Positions 18,115-27,052 are shown, counted from the first letter of the stretch. The stretch is 64,000 bases of DNA from Nostoc sp. CHAB 5824 (GCF_020829665.1 NZ_JAIVFT010000004.1:255613-319612), one strand, 5' to 3'. The notes: generated by a model from the letters alone, not told the origin. Program-made: numbers and translations.

Positions 18115-18936
18115 ATGTCCACTTCGATGTTTCTTGCCCAATCCCCAGGGTCAAAGCCTAAAAAAGCATCCCAGGAAGTGCCAGCAAGTAATCCTCAAAT
18201 ACCACCATTATTGTTGGTAACTTCAGGAGGGCTGGCTTTAGCGGTGATTGCTTTGATTGTGTATAGTAAGCTCCAGATGAATCAACTGGAGAAAAAACTT
18301 AAGTTTGAACAATTCCGCGCGCGAGAACTAGAGAAAAAGTTTAAGCTGGCGCTGGAAACAATTCGCAAAATGGAAACTAATCCCGATTTAGTCAACTCAC
18401 GGGACTTTAACCTGGATTATCTAAGAATGCGGATGTCAGAGGAGGTGTTTCATTTTGCAATTCTTAATCAAGTGAAGATTCAGATCAAAGAAAAAGTTAC
18501 TCAAGCCCTGCGTCCAAATCAAGCACAACTTGGTTCCGTCGGAATTGCTAATAGTGCTGGACGGCAAGTAGATGAAATTTTTGATGTAGAGTATGAGACT
18601 GGTAGTCCAGGTAACTCTGCCAAGCGAGTGCTGTTTCGCATTCAAATCCGGTTAATGAAGTTACCGACGCAAGCAACTTCTGCGACTATTAGTCAAATTA
18701 TTGACTGTATAGAAACTTATCTAAGCCCCATAGAAGACGAAGATAGTTGGCAACCAACAATTCAAGGTCGGATTGCTACCATGCATTGGGATCAAAAGGC
18801 TAAACCTACGCCTCTACTGGTGCTGGAGCAATCGAATGAAGGCGTGAATGTGACTTTTCGCACTAGTCGCCAACCAAATGCCCCAACGCCGCCAAACCAA
18901 CCTGGAATGAAGAAATCAGGCTCGGCTAGACAATAA
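18115..18936 (+). CDS. Conserved membrane-anchored protein, unknown
   Basis: 273 residues from ATG 18115; an earlier in-frame TTG at 18070 is less likely. One membrane span (about residues 33-52: LLLVTSGGLALAVIALIVY) is followed by a charged coiled coil (LQMNQLEKKLKFEQFRARELEKKFKL, in part). The C-terminal 150 residues form a soluble domain (RVLFRIQIRLMKL, a late TIQGRIATMHWDQKAKPTPLLVLEQ). The tail is Pro-rich. I know this only as a cyanobacterial conserved protein with no assigned role. Confidence 0.75.
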   Translation: MSTSMFLAQSPGSKPKKASQEVPASNPQIPPLLLVTSGGLALAVIALIVYSKLQMNQLEKKLKFEQFRARELEKKFKLALETIRKMETNPDLVNSRDFNLDYLRMRMSEEVFHFAILNQVKIQIKEKVTQALRPNQAQLGSVGIANSAGRQVDEIFDVEYETGSPGNSAKRVLFRIQIRLMKLPTQATSATISQIIDCIETYLSPIEDEDSWQPTIQGRIATMHWDQKAKPTPLLVLEQSNEGVNVTFRTSRQPNAPTPPNQPGMKKSGSARQ

Positions 18937-18980
18937 ATTATGGCTGTCATTGGTCATTCACAAAGGACAAATGACTAAAA

Positions 18981-19691
18981 TCATGACTGAATAGCTGTAT
19001 TGGGGGAATTACGGGTTAAAAGACCATCTTCCATTTCTACGATGCGATCGGCTATATCTAAAATGCGGTTGTCGTGTGTCACTAATAAGATAGTAGTTCC
19101 CTGATTTTTGGCCAGGCTCTGCATTATTTCCACGACATCGCGTCCGGATTGTTTGTCTAATGCAGCTGTTGGTTCGTCTGCTAGCACCAGCGGGGGACGA
19201 TTCACTAAGGCGCGAGCGATCGCAATTCTTTGTTTTTGTCCACCAGAAAGATTGTCTGGGTAGTAATCAACTCGTTCTTCTAGTCCAACAGATCCCAGCA
19301 TGGCTTTTGATTTAGCCACTGCTTCTGTTTGAGAAATATTATCATTCAATTCTACCGCCATTTGCACATTTTGCTTTGCAGTTAAGAAACCTAACAAATT
19401 GTGAGCTTGGAAAATATAACCAATATTACGCCTCATCTGCACTAGTTTGTTTTGACTGACGCCAACGAGTTCTTCACCTAAAAATTTTAAACTTCCCTCT
19501 TGTACAGACCGCAAACCACCAATTAAGCTCAGTAATGTTGTTTTACCTGAACCTGATGGCCCGGTCATAATTACAATTTCACCAGGATAAATTTCTAGGT
19601 TGATGTCAAATAATATCTGTTTTCTCAGTGCGCCTTTGCCATAGTAGTGATTGAGATTTTTAATGGCAATCACAGGTTCTTGTCTCATCAT
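18981..19691 (-). CDS. devA: DevA-type ABC exporter ATP-binding protein
   Basis: 236 residues. Walker A is GPSGSGKTT (residues 39-47), the Q-loop is YIFQAHNLLGF, the signature is LSGGQKQR and Walker B is LVLADEPTAALD followed by an H-loop LVTHD. The sequence is of the MacB/LolD branch and matches cyanobacterial DevA proteins. In Anabaena, DevBCA with a TolC-like outer-membrane channel exports heterocyst glycolipids; several paralogues exist, so this copy's cargo is not certain. Last gene of devB-devC-devA, 126 bp after devC. Confidence 0.88.
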   Translation of the reverse strand: MMRQEPVIAIKNLNHYYGKGALRKQILFDINLEIYPGEIVIMTGPSGSGKTTLLSLIGGLRSVQEGSLKFLGEELVGVSQNKLVQMRRNIGYIFQAHNLLGFLTAKQNVQMAVELNDNISQTEAVAKSKAMLGSVGLEERVDYYPDNLSGGQKQRIAIARALVNRPPLVLADEPTAALDKQSGRDVVEIMQSLAKNQGTTILLVTHDNRILDIADRIVEMEDGLLTRNSPNTAIQS

Positions 19692-19817
19692 AAGTTTGTT
19701 AGCTAGAAGTTAGTAGTTTTGAGATGTAATTGTAGCGATTATAAACAATTAAGATTTATTAAACATTAATTATAAAATAGAATTTTTTCCAATATCTTTT
19801 AATTAATATTGAATTAA

Positions 19818-20972
19818 TTAGAAGATATCTGCTGGATCGGCAGAACGTAACTTTCGGACTGCGATCGCACCAGAAATAATGCACATTAGCATAGTCAAAA
19901 TCAACACCATTACCGCCCGATCAAAACTCATAAAAACTGGTAAAAGTGTTGCATTTCTAGCACTGCTATACATAAATAAAGCAAAAACTATTCCAGGGAA
20001 ATACCCTAAAACTGCTAATAACAAAGCCTCTTGAAGAATAACTGCTAATAAATAATTTTGTGTGTAACCTATTGCCTTTAGAGTAGCATATTCAGCTAAG
20101 TGATCTGCAACTTCTGTATAAAGAATTTGATAAACAATTACAGTCCCTACAATGAAACCCATGACAGTTCCTAATGTGAAAATAAATCCAATTGCTGTAC
20201 TATTTGCCCAATAATTGCGCTCAAAATCAATAAACTCTTGCTTGGTTAAAACATTTACCTCGTTAGGTAAATACTTTCGTAATTCTTGGGCAACAACTTT
20301 AGCATTTGCTCCGGGTTTTAATTTAATCAGCCCAATATCAATTAATCCTTTTTGGCGATTACTGAATATCCGCAAAAAGTTAATATCACTCGTAATTAAA
20401 TTACCATCTGCGCCAAATGATGCACCTAATGTAAATAGTCCTTCTACTTTAATTCGCCGCCTTCGCACTTCTGCTGTTACAGTTTTTCCTTGTTCATAAT
20501 TAGCAGTAATTGGGCCATACTCTACTCTAGAAGATCGGTCAAATAAAACTACATCAGGTAGTTTAAGTTTATCTAAATTCTCCTGAACTCCAGGTAAGTT
20601 AACTAGGTTATTTTCTGGGTTCATTCCAAATATTAGGATACTACGAGGACGACCTGTTACAGGATTTTTCCAGATTGTAAAGTCCAAATATATTGGATGT
20701 ACTGATTGTACTGCGGGTAACTCTAAAGCTTTATATAATCGCCGTTGAGAAAAACTTCTCATGGCCAGAACAGCACTAGATTGACTATTGATTAAAACAA
20801 TATCGCCCTGCAAGCTGTTATGAAATCGAACGTTACTATAATACAAAGCATCTCGGAAACCGAGTTGCATAAACATTAAAATATCAGCAAAGGAAATTCC
20901 TGCTAAAGCCACAGCTAGGCGGGTTTTTTCCCTTGTCAGTTGTAGCCACGACAGAGGTATTTTTTGATTCAT
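19818..20972 (-). CDS. devC: DevC-type ABC exporter permease
   Basis: 384 residues from ATG 20972 (TTG 20987 is in frame). The N-terminus IPLSWLQLTREKTRLAVALAGISFADILMFMQLGFRDALY is typical of DevC in segments, with a first membrane span near residues 20-40. A large periplasmic domain (about 45-255) follows, then three spans (about 262-285, 310-335, 345-370). This is the MacB-like FtsX-fold permease half. It works as a dimer with DevA and the DevB adaptor. A dispersed repeat sits between it and devB. Confidence 0.9.
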   Translation of the reverse strand: MNQKIPLSWLQLTREKTRLAVALAGISFADILMFMQLGFRDALYYSNVRFHNSLQGDIVLINSQSSAVLAMRSFSQRRLYKALELPAVQSVHPIYLDFTIWKNPVTGRPRSILIFGMNPENNLVNLPGVQENLDKLKLPDVVLFDRSSRVEYGPITANYEQGKTVTAEVRRRRIKVEGLFTLGASFGADGNLITSDINFLRIFSNRQKGLIDIGLIKLKPGANAKVVAQELRKYLPNEVNVLTKQEFIDFERNYWANSTAIGFIFTLGTVMGFIVGTVIVYQILYTEVADHLAEYATLKAIGYTQNYLLAVILQEALLLAVLGYFPGIVFALFMYSSARNATLLPVFMSFDRAVMVLILTMLMCIISGAIAVRKLRSADPADIF

Positions 20973-21029
20973 ATTATAGGCATCCAAGCACAGTTAGCGA
21001 TTTTAGATTTTTCCTTCAATCTCTTATCC

Positions 21030-21105
21030 TGTCGAAGACGCTGCGCGTAGCTTGCTTCCCCGTAGGGGTACAGGTGACGCTCGTACCTCGCTAACAGCAG
21101 TCGCT
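21030..21105. repeat. Nostoc-type dispersed repeat between devB and devC
   Basis: The segment contains GACGCTGCGCGTAGC, CTTGCTTCCCCGTAGGGGTA and a further GCTCGTACCTCGCTAACAG, with small internal hairpins (CCCCGTAGGGG). Sequences of this kind are scattered through Nostoc genomes. It separates devB from devC by about 175 bp without an obvious terminator. Confidence 0.55.
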
Positions 21106-21148
21106 CATTTTGAAAATCAAAAAAACCGCGCTATCACCTATTACTTGA

Positions 21149-22573
21149 TTAGTTATTAATTTCGACAACAACTTTAGCGTAAGTTAAACCAGAAACTTTC
21201 TGGCTATCTTCTGGAGGCAAAGCAATTTTCACTTCTACTACTCTGGCGTCTACATCTGCTGCTGGATCTGTATTCAGCACATCTTTTTTACCAATTTTTC
21301 TGCCAATTTCAGTGACAGATCCCTTTAATTCGCCGCTAAATGCTCCATTATCGCTGGTGATAGTAGCATTTTGACCAATACGCACTTTACCAATACTATC
21401 TTCGGCGACTTCAGCAATCACAAACATTTGGTTGGTTTGTCCAATTTCAGCAATGCCATTTGCACCTATGGCTTCTCCTGACTTGGTATAAACCTTTAAA
21501 ATCTCTCCAGCGATTGGTGCTTGAACGTAGCTTAACCTTAGTTCTGCTTCAGCTTTTCTGACATTTGCGATCGCATTACTAACTTGGGCTTGCGCTACTT
21601 GCACATCCGTAGGACTAACATCTAAAATTCTGCTCAGTTTGGCCTTTTCTTCATCGATTTGTCTTTGCAAAGTTGCTACGGTTTTGTCACGGTTAACTTT
21701 GGCTTCGATTAGCTGCTGTTGCAAAACTGCTAAATTTTGTATTTGGTTAGCTCTAGCCTCAGCAAGTTGCTGTCGCAGGGTTGCCAATGTCTGCTTTAGC
21801 GTAGCTTGACTTTCGGCAACCTGTTGATTAGAAGTTACTGCACTCAAGCGTCTTCTATCCCGCTCTTGCTGAGAAATAGCACCTTCTTTGTATAAATAAT
21901 CATAGCGTCCGGCATCGACTTGAGCATTGCGCTGTTCGGCTTTAATACGTGCAATTGTCGCTCTTAGAGTATCTCTTTGCCCACTGAGTTCAGCTTCTAA
22001 GCGATTCACGGTTGCTTGTTGGACAAGTTTATCACCACTTAACTGGGCTGCAATCCGGGCGATCGTGGCTTGCCCTGCATTCCTTTCCCCAACTAACTGC
22101 GCTTGTAAGCGACCAATAACTGCTCTTTGGGCTTGAATATCTCTTGGAGATCCGGCTCTGACTTGCGCTAAATTCGCACGGGCTTCTTGCACTTTCGCTT
22201 TTGCCTCTTGTAGCCCGGCTATTTGGGTATCGCGGTTGTCCAAAATTGCCACAATTTGACCTTGCTTTACCTGTTCACCTTCTCTCACCAAAAGTTGCTG
22301 AATTCGTGACGATGGTGCTAATCCCGAGGATGGAGCGGATAATTTAACAACTTCGCCTCGCGGTTCCAAACGCCCTACAGCACTAATGCTATTAGTAGAT
22401 GGCATTACGGGTGCGGATGTAGTTAGTTTTTTCAGCTGCTCGATTTTAGCTGTACCTAGTATCCCAGCAGCGATTACTATTGGCACAGCTACAGCAATAC
22501 CCCACCAAATCTTAGGTTGTTCATGATTAAGTGCCTGCTCACTTGGCTTTGGCTTTTCAGTCACCCTTGACAT
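21149..22573 (-). CDS. devB: DevB-type membrane fusion protein (HlyD family)
   Basis: 474 residues from ATG 22573; the longer frame to 22660 adds an unconvincing N-terminus. One membrane anchor (residues 20-40: GIAVAVPIVIAAGILGT) is followed by the split lipoyl domain (VGRLEPRGEVVKLSAP...VKQGQIVAILDNRD), a long alpha-hairpin of about 200 residues rich in Gln/Ala/Arg heptads (QRAVIGRLQAQL, LKQTLATLRQQL), and the second lipoyl half (VQAPIAGEILKVYTKSGE) with a beta-barrel. The adaptor bridges DevC to an outer-membrane TolC-type channel, which is not encoded nearby. Confidence 0.9.
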   Translation of the reverse strand: MSRVTEKPKPSEQALNHEQPKIWWGIAVAVPIVIAAGILGTAKIEQLKKLTTSAPVMPSTNSISAVGRLEPRGEVVKLSAPSSGLAPSSRIQQLLVREGEQVKQGQIVAILDNRDTQIAGLQEAKAKVQEARANLAQVRAGSPRDIQAQRAVIGRLQAQLVGERNAGQATIARIAAQLSGDKLVQQATVNRLEAELSGQRDTLRATIARIKAEQRNAQVDAGRYDYLYKEGAISQQERDRRRLSAVTSNQQVAESQATLKQTLATLRQQLAEARANQIQNLAVLQQQLIEAKVNRDKTVATLQRQIDEEKAKLSRILDVSPTDVQVAQAQVSNAIANVRKAEAELRLSYVQAPIAGEILKVYTKSGEAIGANGIAEIGQTNQMFVIAEVAEDSIGKVRIGQNATITSDNGAFSGELKGSVTEIGRKIGKKDVLNTDPAADVDARVVEVKIALPPEDSQKVSGLTYAKVVVEINN

Positions 22574-23001
22574 AGTATGTTGCCCATTTACCTGAATTGT
22601 GCTGATGGAAGTAAAAATAAAAGGGTTTTTAATCAACAGCCAGCCGCTTAGGACAAACAACAGTGGTTTAAAGCTGGGTATGGCTTAAAATCCATTGCGT
22701 GATGAATGCTCAACACTATGGCTTTGCAAAATGGTGTTTTCTATAGCGATGTCTTACAACAAGCCGCTTTGCGTCTATGTATGCAATACACTAACCTAAC
22801 TTCCATTCCTCTCTCCTAAAAGGAGAGAGACTTTGAGGCTTACTTACTCCCCAACCGTTGTAGGCTTGGGGAGTAACTTGTTAGGTCTGTATTGAAACCC
22901 AGAAGCGCTATAGTAGCTGGCTATTCAATAACTCTGTGTATTATTGAGACATGAATGTAATGGGAGTTAGCAGAATTCACAAGCAGTATGAATTTAGATG
23001 T

Positions 23002-23025
23002 AGAGACGTGATATATCACGTCTCT
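23002..23025. repeat. Palindrome related to the GACGCGATTAATCGCGTC family
   Basis: A 24-bp perfect palindrome with arms AGAGACGTGATA. Outer bases AGAGACG/CGTCTCT match the family at 31461, 55558 and 60694; the centre differs but remains self-complementary, so structure is kept while sequence changes. Confidence 0.7.
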
Positions 23026-23186
23026 CTACAAAATCCTAAATTCGTATGGTGCGGTACTGTACTGCTACATTGACTACGGCTACAGTTAGTCACAAAATTG
23101 AAAAGAAACATCAAAAATAAGCTGATGCGCGTCTAAAGTATATAAACACTCTCGATGGTCGTTAACTGTTGACTGTTGACGGGTTT

Positions 23187-23218
23187 TCAGTCATCAGTCA
23201 TCAGTCATCAGTCATCAG
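23187..23218. repeat. STRR-type TCAGTCA tandem repeat
   Basis: Four to five copies of the heptamer TCAGTCA in the intergenic region upstream (on the devB side) of pcyA's 3' end. Confidence 0.85.
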
Positions 23219-23606
23219 GTAAATGTACAATATTATTTGCGTAACAGCTTAGACTGTTGCCTTTGCTGGATACAATCTTGCTACAAAAGTTAGTCTTCCT
23301 TAAGTCAATCAACCATTAACTAACTAAAAAATATCTGTCAACTTGAGCATTTCTAACATCAAAGTTTCCTGAACTTTTTGGTCAATCAGTTAGTTGTCTC
23401 TAGTTGCTTGCACCTACCAAGACAAAAAACCATTCATTTTGTGATATTCGCTTCAAAGACCTTACTACTCTCGCTGTTGCTGTTTTGGGACTCCATTAAA
23501 CTCTCGTTGAATGAATTCTACATTTATCCGTTACCAGAAAACGTAACAGAGCCTACAGATGGGCAACTGTGAGCCTGAAAGGAGATGAGAGAGATTAGGG
23601 GGATGA

Positions 23607-24344
23607 TTAATTTGGCAGGTCGAATAGAACTGTGGTCATGTAATTTTCTGCCCAAGCTGGGCCAAAGGCTTTTTCTAGTACGCGGCGGGTTTTATCGTTT
23701 TGCTGCTGTTTGGTGCAGTAGTTGTGTTGTCCGGCGAGATTTTGTGTAACTTGTTCAGATGAAACAGGATGTGAGGCGATCGCTTGGGTGCAATGAATGT
23801 CTAAAAATTCTCGCACCCGTGAAAGAAACATTGTTTCTTCATCTTGAGAACTTGGGCGCACAAAGATGCAAAAATCCGAAAAAATATCTCCCCATTCAGG
23901 TAATTCACGGGGTTGAGAAAAGTTAAGCACTGTTAGCTGTGTCAGTGCAGAAGTGTAAGATTCTGGTAACGTGCGCTCTAATTGGATAGGAGAAAGGTCT
24001 GCGATCGCTGCACTAATTTGCCCTCTACCCCCAACTAAATCGCAACCAAACATTGGCAGGTTGTATTCTGGACGGGGAAACATGACGCAGTGCAAAATAT
24101 CCAGCATATTCCCGATTTTTGCCAGTTCTAAGTGCATTTTCCGGAACTGGGGCGTTTGATAGCAACGGTTTTCAATCGTCAGTTTTTCGCCTTCTAGTCT
24201 ACCTTCGACATACCCCAACTCATCAGGCAAATGGTAGGGCGATAAATCCAGGTGCTGATGCCAAGCTGCCTCAATACAATCAGCTAGCTGACGAATTAGG
24301 GGATGTTGTTGCTCACGCAGCGAGGGTATAGAAGTAAATGACAT
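23607..24344 (-). CDS. pcyA: Phycocyanobilin:ferredoxin oxidoreductase
   Basis: 245 residues, family length. The enzyme reduces biliverdin IXalpha by four electrons from ferredoxin to phycocyanobilin, the chromophore of phycobilisomes and phytochromes. Recognisable blocks are [20 protein letters not shown] (N-terminal), [20 protein letters not shown] and [13 protein letters not shown]. Glu73, His85 and Asp102 have the same spacing as the catalytic Glu76, His88 and Asp105 of the Synechocystis enzyme. Stands alone on the minus strand. Strong marker of a phycobilisome-bearing cyanobacterium. Confidence 0.96.
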   Translation of the reverse strand: MSFTSIPSLREQQHPLIRQLADCIEAAWHQHLDLSPYHLPDELGYVEGRLEGEKLTIENRCYQTPQFRKMHLELAKIGNMLDILHCVMFPRPEYNLPMFGCDLVGGRGQISAAIADLSPIQLERTLPESYTSALTQLTVLNFSQPRELPEWGDIFSDFCIFVRPSSQDEETMFLSRVREFLDIHCTQAIASHPVSSEQVTQNLAGQHNYCTKQQQNDKTRRVLEKAFGPAWAENYMTTVLFDLPN

Positions 24345-24448
24345 ATTCTAGTTGGGAATGCGATCTATTGGCCAGTCTACAACCTGTTGTGCCATACCTG
24401 TCGCCGACTGCAATATAAGCAAACACTTGCACCCAGCCAACATCAAGA

Positions 24449-24530
24449 GTGCTGAGTTAAAAGTGCTGTACATGGATAGCGGGGCGTTTAGCCCGTGCTG
24501 AGTTAAAAGCACTCGGTACTCAACACTGTA
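24449..24530. repeat. Direct repeat pair upstream of pcyA
   Basis: GTGCTGAGTTAAAAG occurs twice (near 24450 and 24496) with a GGGGCGTTTAGCCCG hairpin-like block between, and related GTACTCAACACTGTAC after it. A dispersed-repeat character is likely; it lies between divergent pcyA and the 75-aa gene, where promoters would be. Confidence 0.5.
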
Positions 24531-24638
24531 CAACGTAAATTTATAAGACAGATGCTTTTCAGAAGGATTATTTATTTTGTAGTCTAGGTTACAGAATTAA
24601 TTTTAGATTAGCCCATTCGTAAAGGCTAGTAGAAAGCC

Positions 24639-24866
24639 ATGAAACTAGATTCTCGTAGACCAGATTTTGCTGTGCAACCAAGAAGACAGAATTTGGAAGG
24701 TTTGCAGCAGTTAAGAGCTTCTACTTGGGTGAAGCTTTTGCTACTTCCCAACCCCTTTAGTTTTGACGAAGCACTTTTACTGTGTCCGGTTTCAGCAGAT
24801 GAGTGGCTAGCCTGGATTCCAGATCATGGAGAGGCAATACTCAATATCAGGCAATTTAGTTATTAG
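24639..24866 (+). CDS. Small conserved cyanobacterial protein
   Basis: 75 residues: a basic N-terminus (MKLDSRRPDFAVQPRRQNLEG), then LRASTWVKLLLLPNPFSFDEALLLCP and a Trp-containing end (ADEWLAWIPDHGEAIL). It has no signal or membrane span. I recall similar short proteins in Nostocales without function. Coding bias and clean framing suggest it is real. Tandem TTAGTCA repeats follow its stop. Confidence 0.65.
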   Translation: MKLDSRRPDFAVQPRRQNLEGLQQLRASTWVKLLLLPNPFSFDEALLLCPVSADEWLAWIPDHGEAILNIRQFSY

Positions 24867-24907
24867 TCATTAGTCATTAGTTATTAGTGATTTGTCATTT
24901 GTCATTG
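24863..24907. repeat. STRR-type TTAGTCA/TTTGTCA tandem repeat
   Basis: Six or so heptamers (TTAGTCA, TTAGTTA, TTTGTCA) begin at the stop codon of the 75-aa gene and end before maf. The same unit in reverse appears near tsf. Confidence 0.75.
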
Positions 24908-24929
24908 GTTAATAACTTTAGACAAGGGA

Positions 24930-25523
24930 CTATTGCCAGAAATCAGTGGCATCGTATCCTAGTTCCCCTAGCATCTGCCGCAGCAGGGGTAAACTAAGTC
25001 CAATTACATTAGTGTGACAGCCTTCAATTTTTTCGACAAAGAAACTACCAAAACCCTCAATTGCAAAGGCTCCAGCACACTTAAGGGGTTCACCTGTGGC
25101 AACATAAGCTTTAATGGCGTGATCGCTCATTTGAGCAAAGTAAACTCTTGTGACTTGAGACTTGACTAAAGTCTGGTTTTGGTCAAGGTCAATTAAGGCG
25201 TGACCTGTGTACAAATCGCCAAAGTTATCTTGCATTATCTGCCAACGAGCGATCGCTTCAGAGAAGTCTGCTGGTTTGCCGTAAATTTCACCATTGATGG
25301 ACAAAACTGAATCACAACCCATAATCAAAGCTGATTCAAACTGTGGGGCTACAGTTTCCGCCTTGTACCGGGCAAGAGTTTTGACCAATTGTGCTGGTTC
25401 ACTTAATTGGATTTGCGACTCATCAAAGTCACTTGGTTGAACTATCGGTTCAATACCAACAGTTTGCAGCAAGCGGCGCCGGGCCGGGGAAGCTGAGGCA
25501 AGTACAAAAGGTGGAATTTTCAT
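24930..25523 (-). CDS. maf: Maf family nucleotide pyrophosphatase
   Basis: 197 residues. Maf/YhdE proteins hydrolyse dTTP, UTP or modified nucleoside triphosphates. The N-terminal [17 protein letters not shown] is the family signature; [29 protein letters not shown] holds the catalytic Asp and the metal site (in pieces), and the [33 protein letters not shown] block closes the active site. In family terms the substrate (dTTP/UTP versus m7GTP) depends on residues I cannot assign firmly. Confidence 0.92.
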   Translation of the reverse strand: MKIPPFVLASASPARRRLLQTVGIEPIVQPSDFDESQIQLSEPAQLVKTLARYKAETVAPQFESALIMGCDSVLSINGEIYGKPADFSEAIARWQIMQDNFGDLYTGHALIDLDQNQTLVKSQVTRVYFAQMSDHAIKAYVATGEPLKCAGAFAIEGFGSFFVEKIEGCHTNVIGLSLPLLRQMLGELGYDATDFWQ

Positions 25524-25588
25524 GAGATTTCAGAAATATTTGTTAATTGGGCCTTGGTGATTAAATATATTCTCTATCCCTATTTGCT

Positions 25589-25610
25589 ATTCCCCATTCC
25601 CCATTCCCCA
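25589..25610. repeat. CCCCATT tandem repeat
   Basis: Three CCCCATT heptamers between maf and psbP. Confidence 0.8.
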
Positions 25611-25611
25611 A

Positions 25612-26157
25612 TTAATAAACAGAAAAAGAATTTACAACTTCATCAATCATTCGTTTAACTTTCTGCCAGCGTTTTTCAGGAATTGAGGCGTTGAGGGTAA
25701 AAACTTTACCACGGCTAACAGCGACGCTGGCGATGTTGTGGCGTTGCTGTTGATTGGGGAGTTTAACTTCATACTCTAAAAGATAGTATGTTTTACCGTT
25801 TACTTCTCGCTGTGCGGCATTGACTAATTCAGCTGAACGACCAGAGTCAGGAGGCGCAAGAGCCGCTTTTCCTAGTTTATATCCCACTTCTGTTGGGGTT
25901 CCTAATTCTGACAAAGTTTTACCTTCTGGAACTGGGCTAATCACAACAGAAACATTTTCAGACACCTCAATCAAATCGTGGAAAACCACATCTGGGCCGT
26001 TGGCAACTTTAACTTGCAGCCAGCCGTTAGGATATAAAAACTGATAGCCATCATTAGTGTCTACAAAACTTTTGAGTCCAGCCGCAGCCGCTACATCAGA
26101 ATTACTCAGGCTGAAGCTCAACATCAATAGCAAAGTTAATATAATTCGTGTCCACAT
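25612..26157 (-). CDS. psbP: PsbP-domain protein (CyanoP-like)
   Basis: 181 residues. A signal peptide (IILTLLLMLSFSLSNSDVAAAA) is followed by a PsbP fold starting GLKSFVDTNDGYQFLYPNGWLQV. The block VVISPVPEGKTLSELGTPTEVGYKL and the late YYLLEYEVKLPN...HNIASVAVSRGKVFTLNASIPEKRW match CyanoP. CyanoP associates with photosystem II at the lumenal side and aids its assembly. The cyanobacterial protein is often a lipoprotein, but no cysteine is visible at the signal cleavage region here, so a soluble lumenal form is suggested. The stop lies about 85 bp from maf; a 47-aa gene lies 42 bp upstream. Confidence 0.88.
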   Translation of the reverse strand: MWTRIILTLLLMLSFSLSNSDVAAAAGLKSFVDTNDGYQFLYPNGWLQVKVANGPDVVFHDLIEVSENVSVVISPVPEGKTLSELGTPTEVGYKLGKAALAPPDSGRSAELVNAAQREVNGKTYYLLEYEVKLPNQQQRHNIASVAVSRGKVFTLNASIPEKRWQKVKRMIDEVVNSFSVY

Positions 26158-26199
26158 TTTTACAGATTCCTTTGGGCTGGAGACAACACTAGGCTTGGA

Positions 26200-26343
26200 T
26201 CATTTCTCGTTATTATTCTCCCACCAACCGGGACGCTTCGGATGACGCATTACATGGGGAGGGATGAATGCCCAAATGTCGGCAAATACTTCTTGATGTA
26301 TCGCTTTAGTGTGAAATGCATAAACGTAGGTTGTCGTAGACAT
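26200..26343 (-). CDS. Small 47-aa protein upstream of psbP
   Basis: A short frame from ATG 26343 to TGA 26200: it starts MSTTTYVYAFHTKAIHQEVF, continues ADIWAFIPPHVMRHPKRPGW and ends WENNNEK. The composition (Trp, Pro, His, aromatic residues) and absence of low complexity make chance unlikely. It is 42 bp upstream of psbP on the same strand and may be co-transcribed. A REP-like hairpin of the neighbouring transposon begins 10 bp before its start codon, so its original promoter may be displaced. No family recognised. Confidence 0.5.
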   Translation of the reverse strand: MSTTTYVYAFHTKAIHQEVFADIWAFIPPHVMRHPKRPGWWENNNEK

Positions 26344-26352
26344 CGCCTACTT

Positions 26353-26402
26353 GCCTCGGAATGAATTCCAAGGCTAATAGCTCAAGTCAGCTCAAGCTGA
26401 CT
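26353..26402 (+). repeat. REP-like double hairpin, left of the transposase
   Basis: Hairpin 1 spans 26353-26374 (GCC...GGC closing pairs, inner stem GGAA/TTCC), then the linker TAATAGCTCA, then hairpin 2 at 26385-26402 (AGTCAGCTCAAGCTGACT). The same architecture recurs inverted at 26942-26993 and direct at 27053-27104. Confidence 0.85.
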
Positions 26403-26466
26403 GGAAAGATTTTTAACGATTGCGGGAATACTAGACACAGTAAATTCCATCAAAAACATCACGTAC

Positions 26467-26910
26467 ATGGCTCTGTGGCGACTTTACTATCATCTTATTT
26501 GGGCGACAAAAGAGCAACAGCCACTAATTACCCCCGAACGCGAAACCCAACTTTATAGTTACATCATTGGCAAAGCCAATGTACTTGGTAGCATTATTCA
26601 TGCTGTGGGCGGAATAGAAAACCACATCCATTTAGTAGCTTCTACTCCACCTAGACTTTCTATCTCTGATTTTGTCCAAAATCTTAAAGGCAGTAGCGCC
26701 CATCATCTCAATCATCTCTCGCCCTCGCAAGATTTGTTTGGCTGGCAACGCGGATATGGCGTTTTTTCAATGGGAAGCAAGCAACTTGAGCAAGCTGTTG
26801 TGTATGTAGAAAATCAGAAAGCGCATCATTTAAATGGAACTACAATTTCGTCTTTGGAACGGCATAATCATGAAGATGATGGGCCAAAACTCATGCAGCT
26901 AAACCAATGA
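26467..26910 (+). CDS. Y1 (HUH) transposase of IS200/RAYT type
   Basis: 147 residues. The HUH motif is HIHLV (residues 58-62) inside VGGIENHIHLVASTPP, and the catalytic tyrosine lies in the helix QAVVYVENQKAHH (near residue 119). RLSISDFVQNLKGSSAHHLN is the typical middle block. It cuts and rejoins single-stranded DNA at hairpins. No tnpB partner is present. Flanking REP-like hairpins in inverted orientation suggest a REP-associated tyrosine transposase rather than a plain IS200. The frame is intact from ATG 26467 to stop. Confidence 0.88.
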   Translation: MALWRLYYHLIWATKEQQPLITPERETQLYSYIIGKANVLGSIIHAVGGIENHIHLVASTPPRLSISDFVQNLKGSSAHHLNHLSPSQDLFGWQRGYGVFSMGSKQLEQAVVYVENQKAHHLNGTTISSLERHNHEDDGPKLMQLNQ

Positions 26911-26941
26911 ATATCATTAATCTTCACCTTCATTAAACCAG

Positions 26942-26993
26942 AGTCAGCTTAAGCTGACTTGAGCTATAAGCCTCAGAATTCATTCTGAGGCAG
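26942..26993 (-). repeat. REP-like double hairpin, right of the transposase
   Basis: Inverted relative to the left copy: hairpin 2 (AGTCAGCTTAAGCTGACT, 26942-26959), the linker TGAGCTATAA, then hairpin 1 (26970-26991, perfect 10-bp stem GCCTCAGAAT/ATTCTGAGGC). Confidence 0.85.
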
Positions 26994-27052
26994 ACTTGTT
27001 GTCAAGCCAATATTCCGCAATTATTACGTAATTCGCGCCTGAACCAGCACCC

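Larger units (their letters stand above)
22574..23606. other. 1-kb gene-poor region rich in small repeats
   Basis: No convincing gene. It holds the devB promoter region and repeats: an inverted pair CTCTCTCCTAAAAGGAGAGAG near 22810-22830 with a second hairpin ACTCCCC...GGGGAGT near 22846-22874, a palindrome AGAGACGTGATATATCACGT at 23002-23025, and a TCAGTCA tandem repeat at 23187-23218. I saw no GTA-N8-TAC NtcA site that I would defend. Confidence 0.5.

Noticed and set aside
22760..22800. Possible NtcA site upstream of devB (GTATGCAATAC)
   Set aside because: The spacing between GTA and TAC is 5, not the required 8.
23187..23218. TCAGTCA tandem repeats as a CRISPR array
   Set aside because: Units are contiguous heptamers without spacers; this is an STRR repeat. 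No array with spacers was seen anywhere in the window.
23378..23572. A 64-codon open frame between devB and pcyA
   Set aside because: It lacks a ribosome site, has repeat-derived composition and no recognisable protein character; it sits in repeat-rich intergenic DNA.
24348..24533. Minus-strand frame upstream of pcyA
   Set aside because: It overlaps the direct-repeat block, so its codons come from repeats; no start signal.
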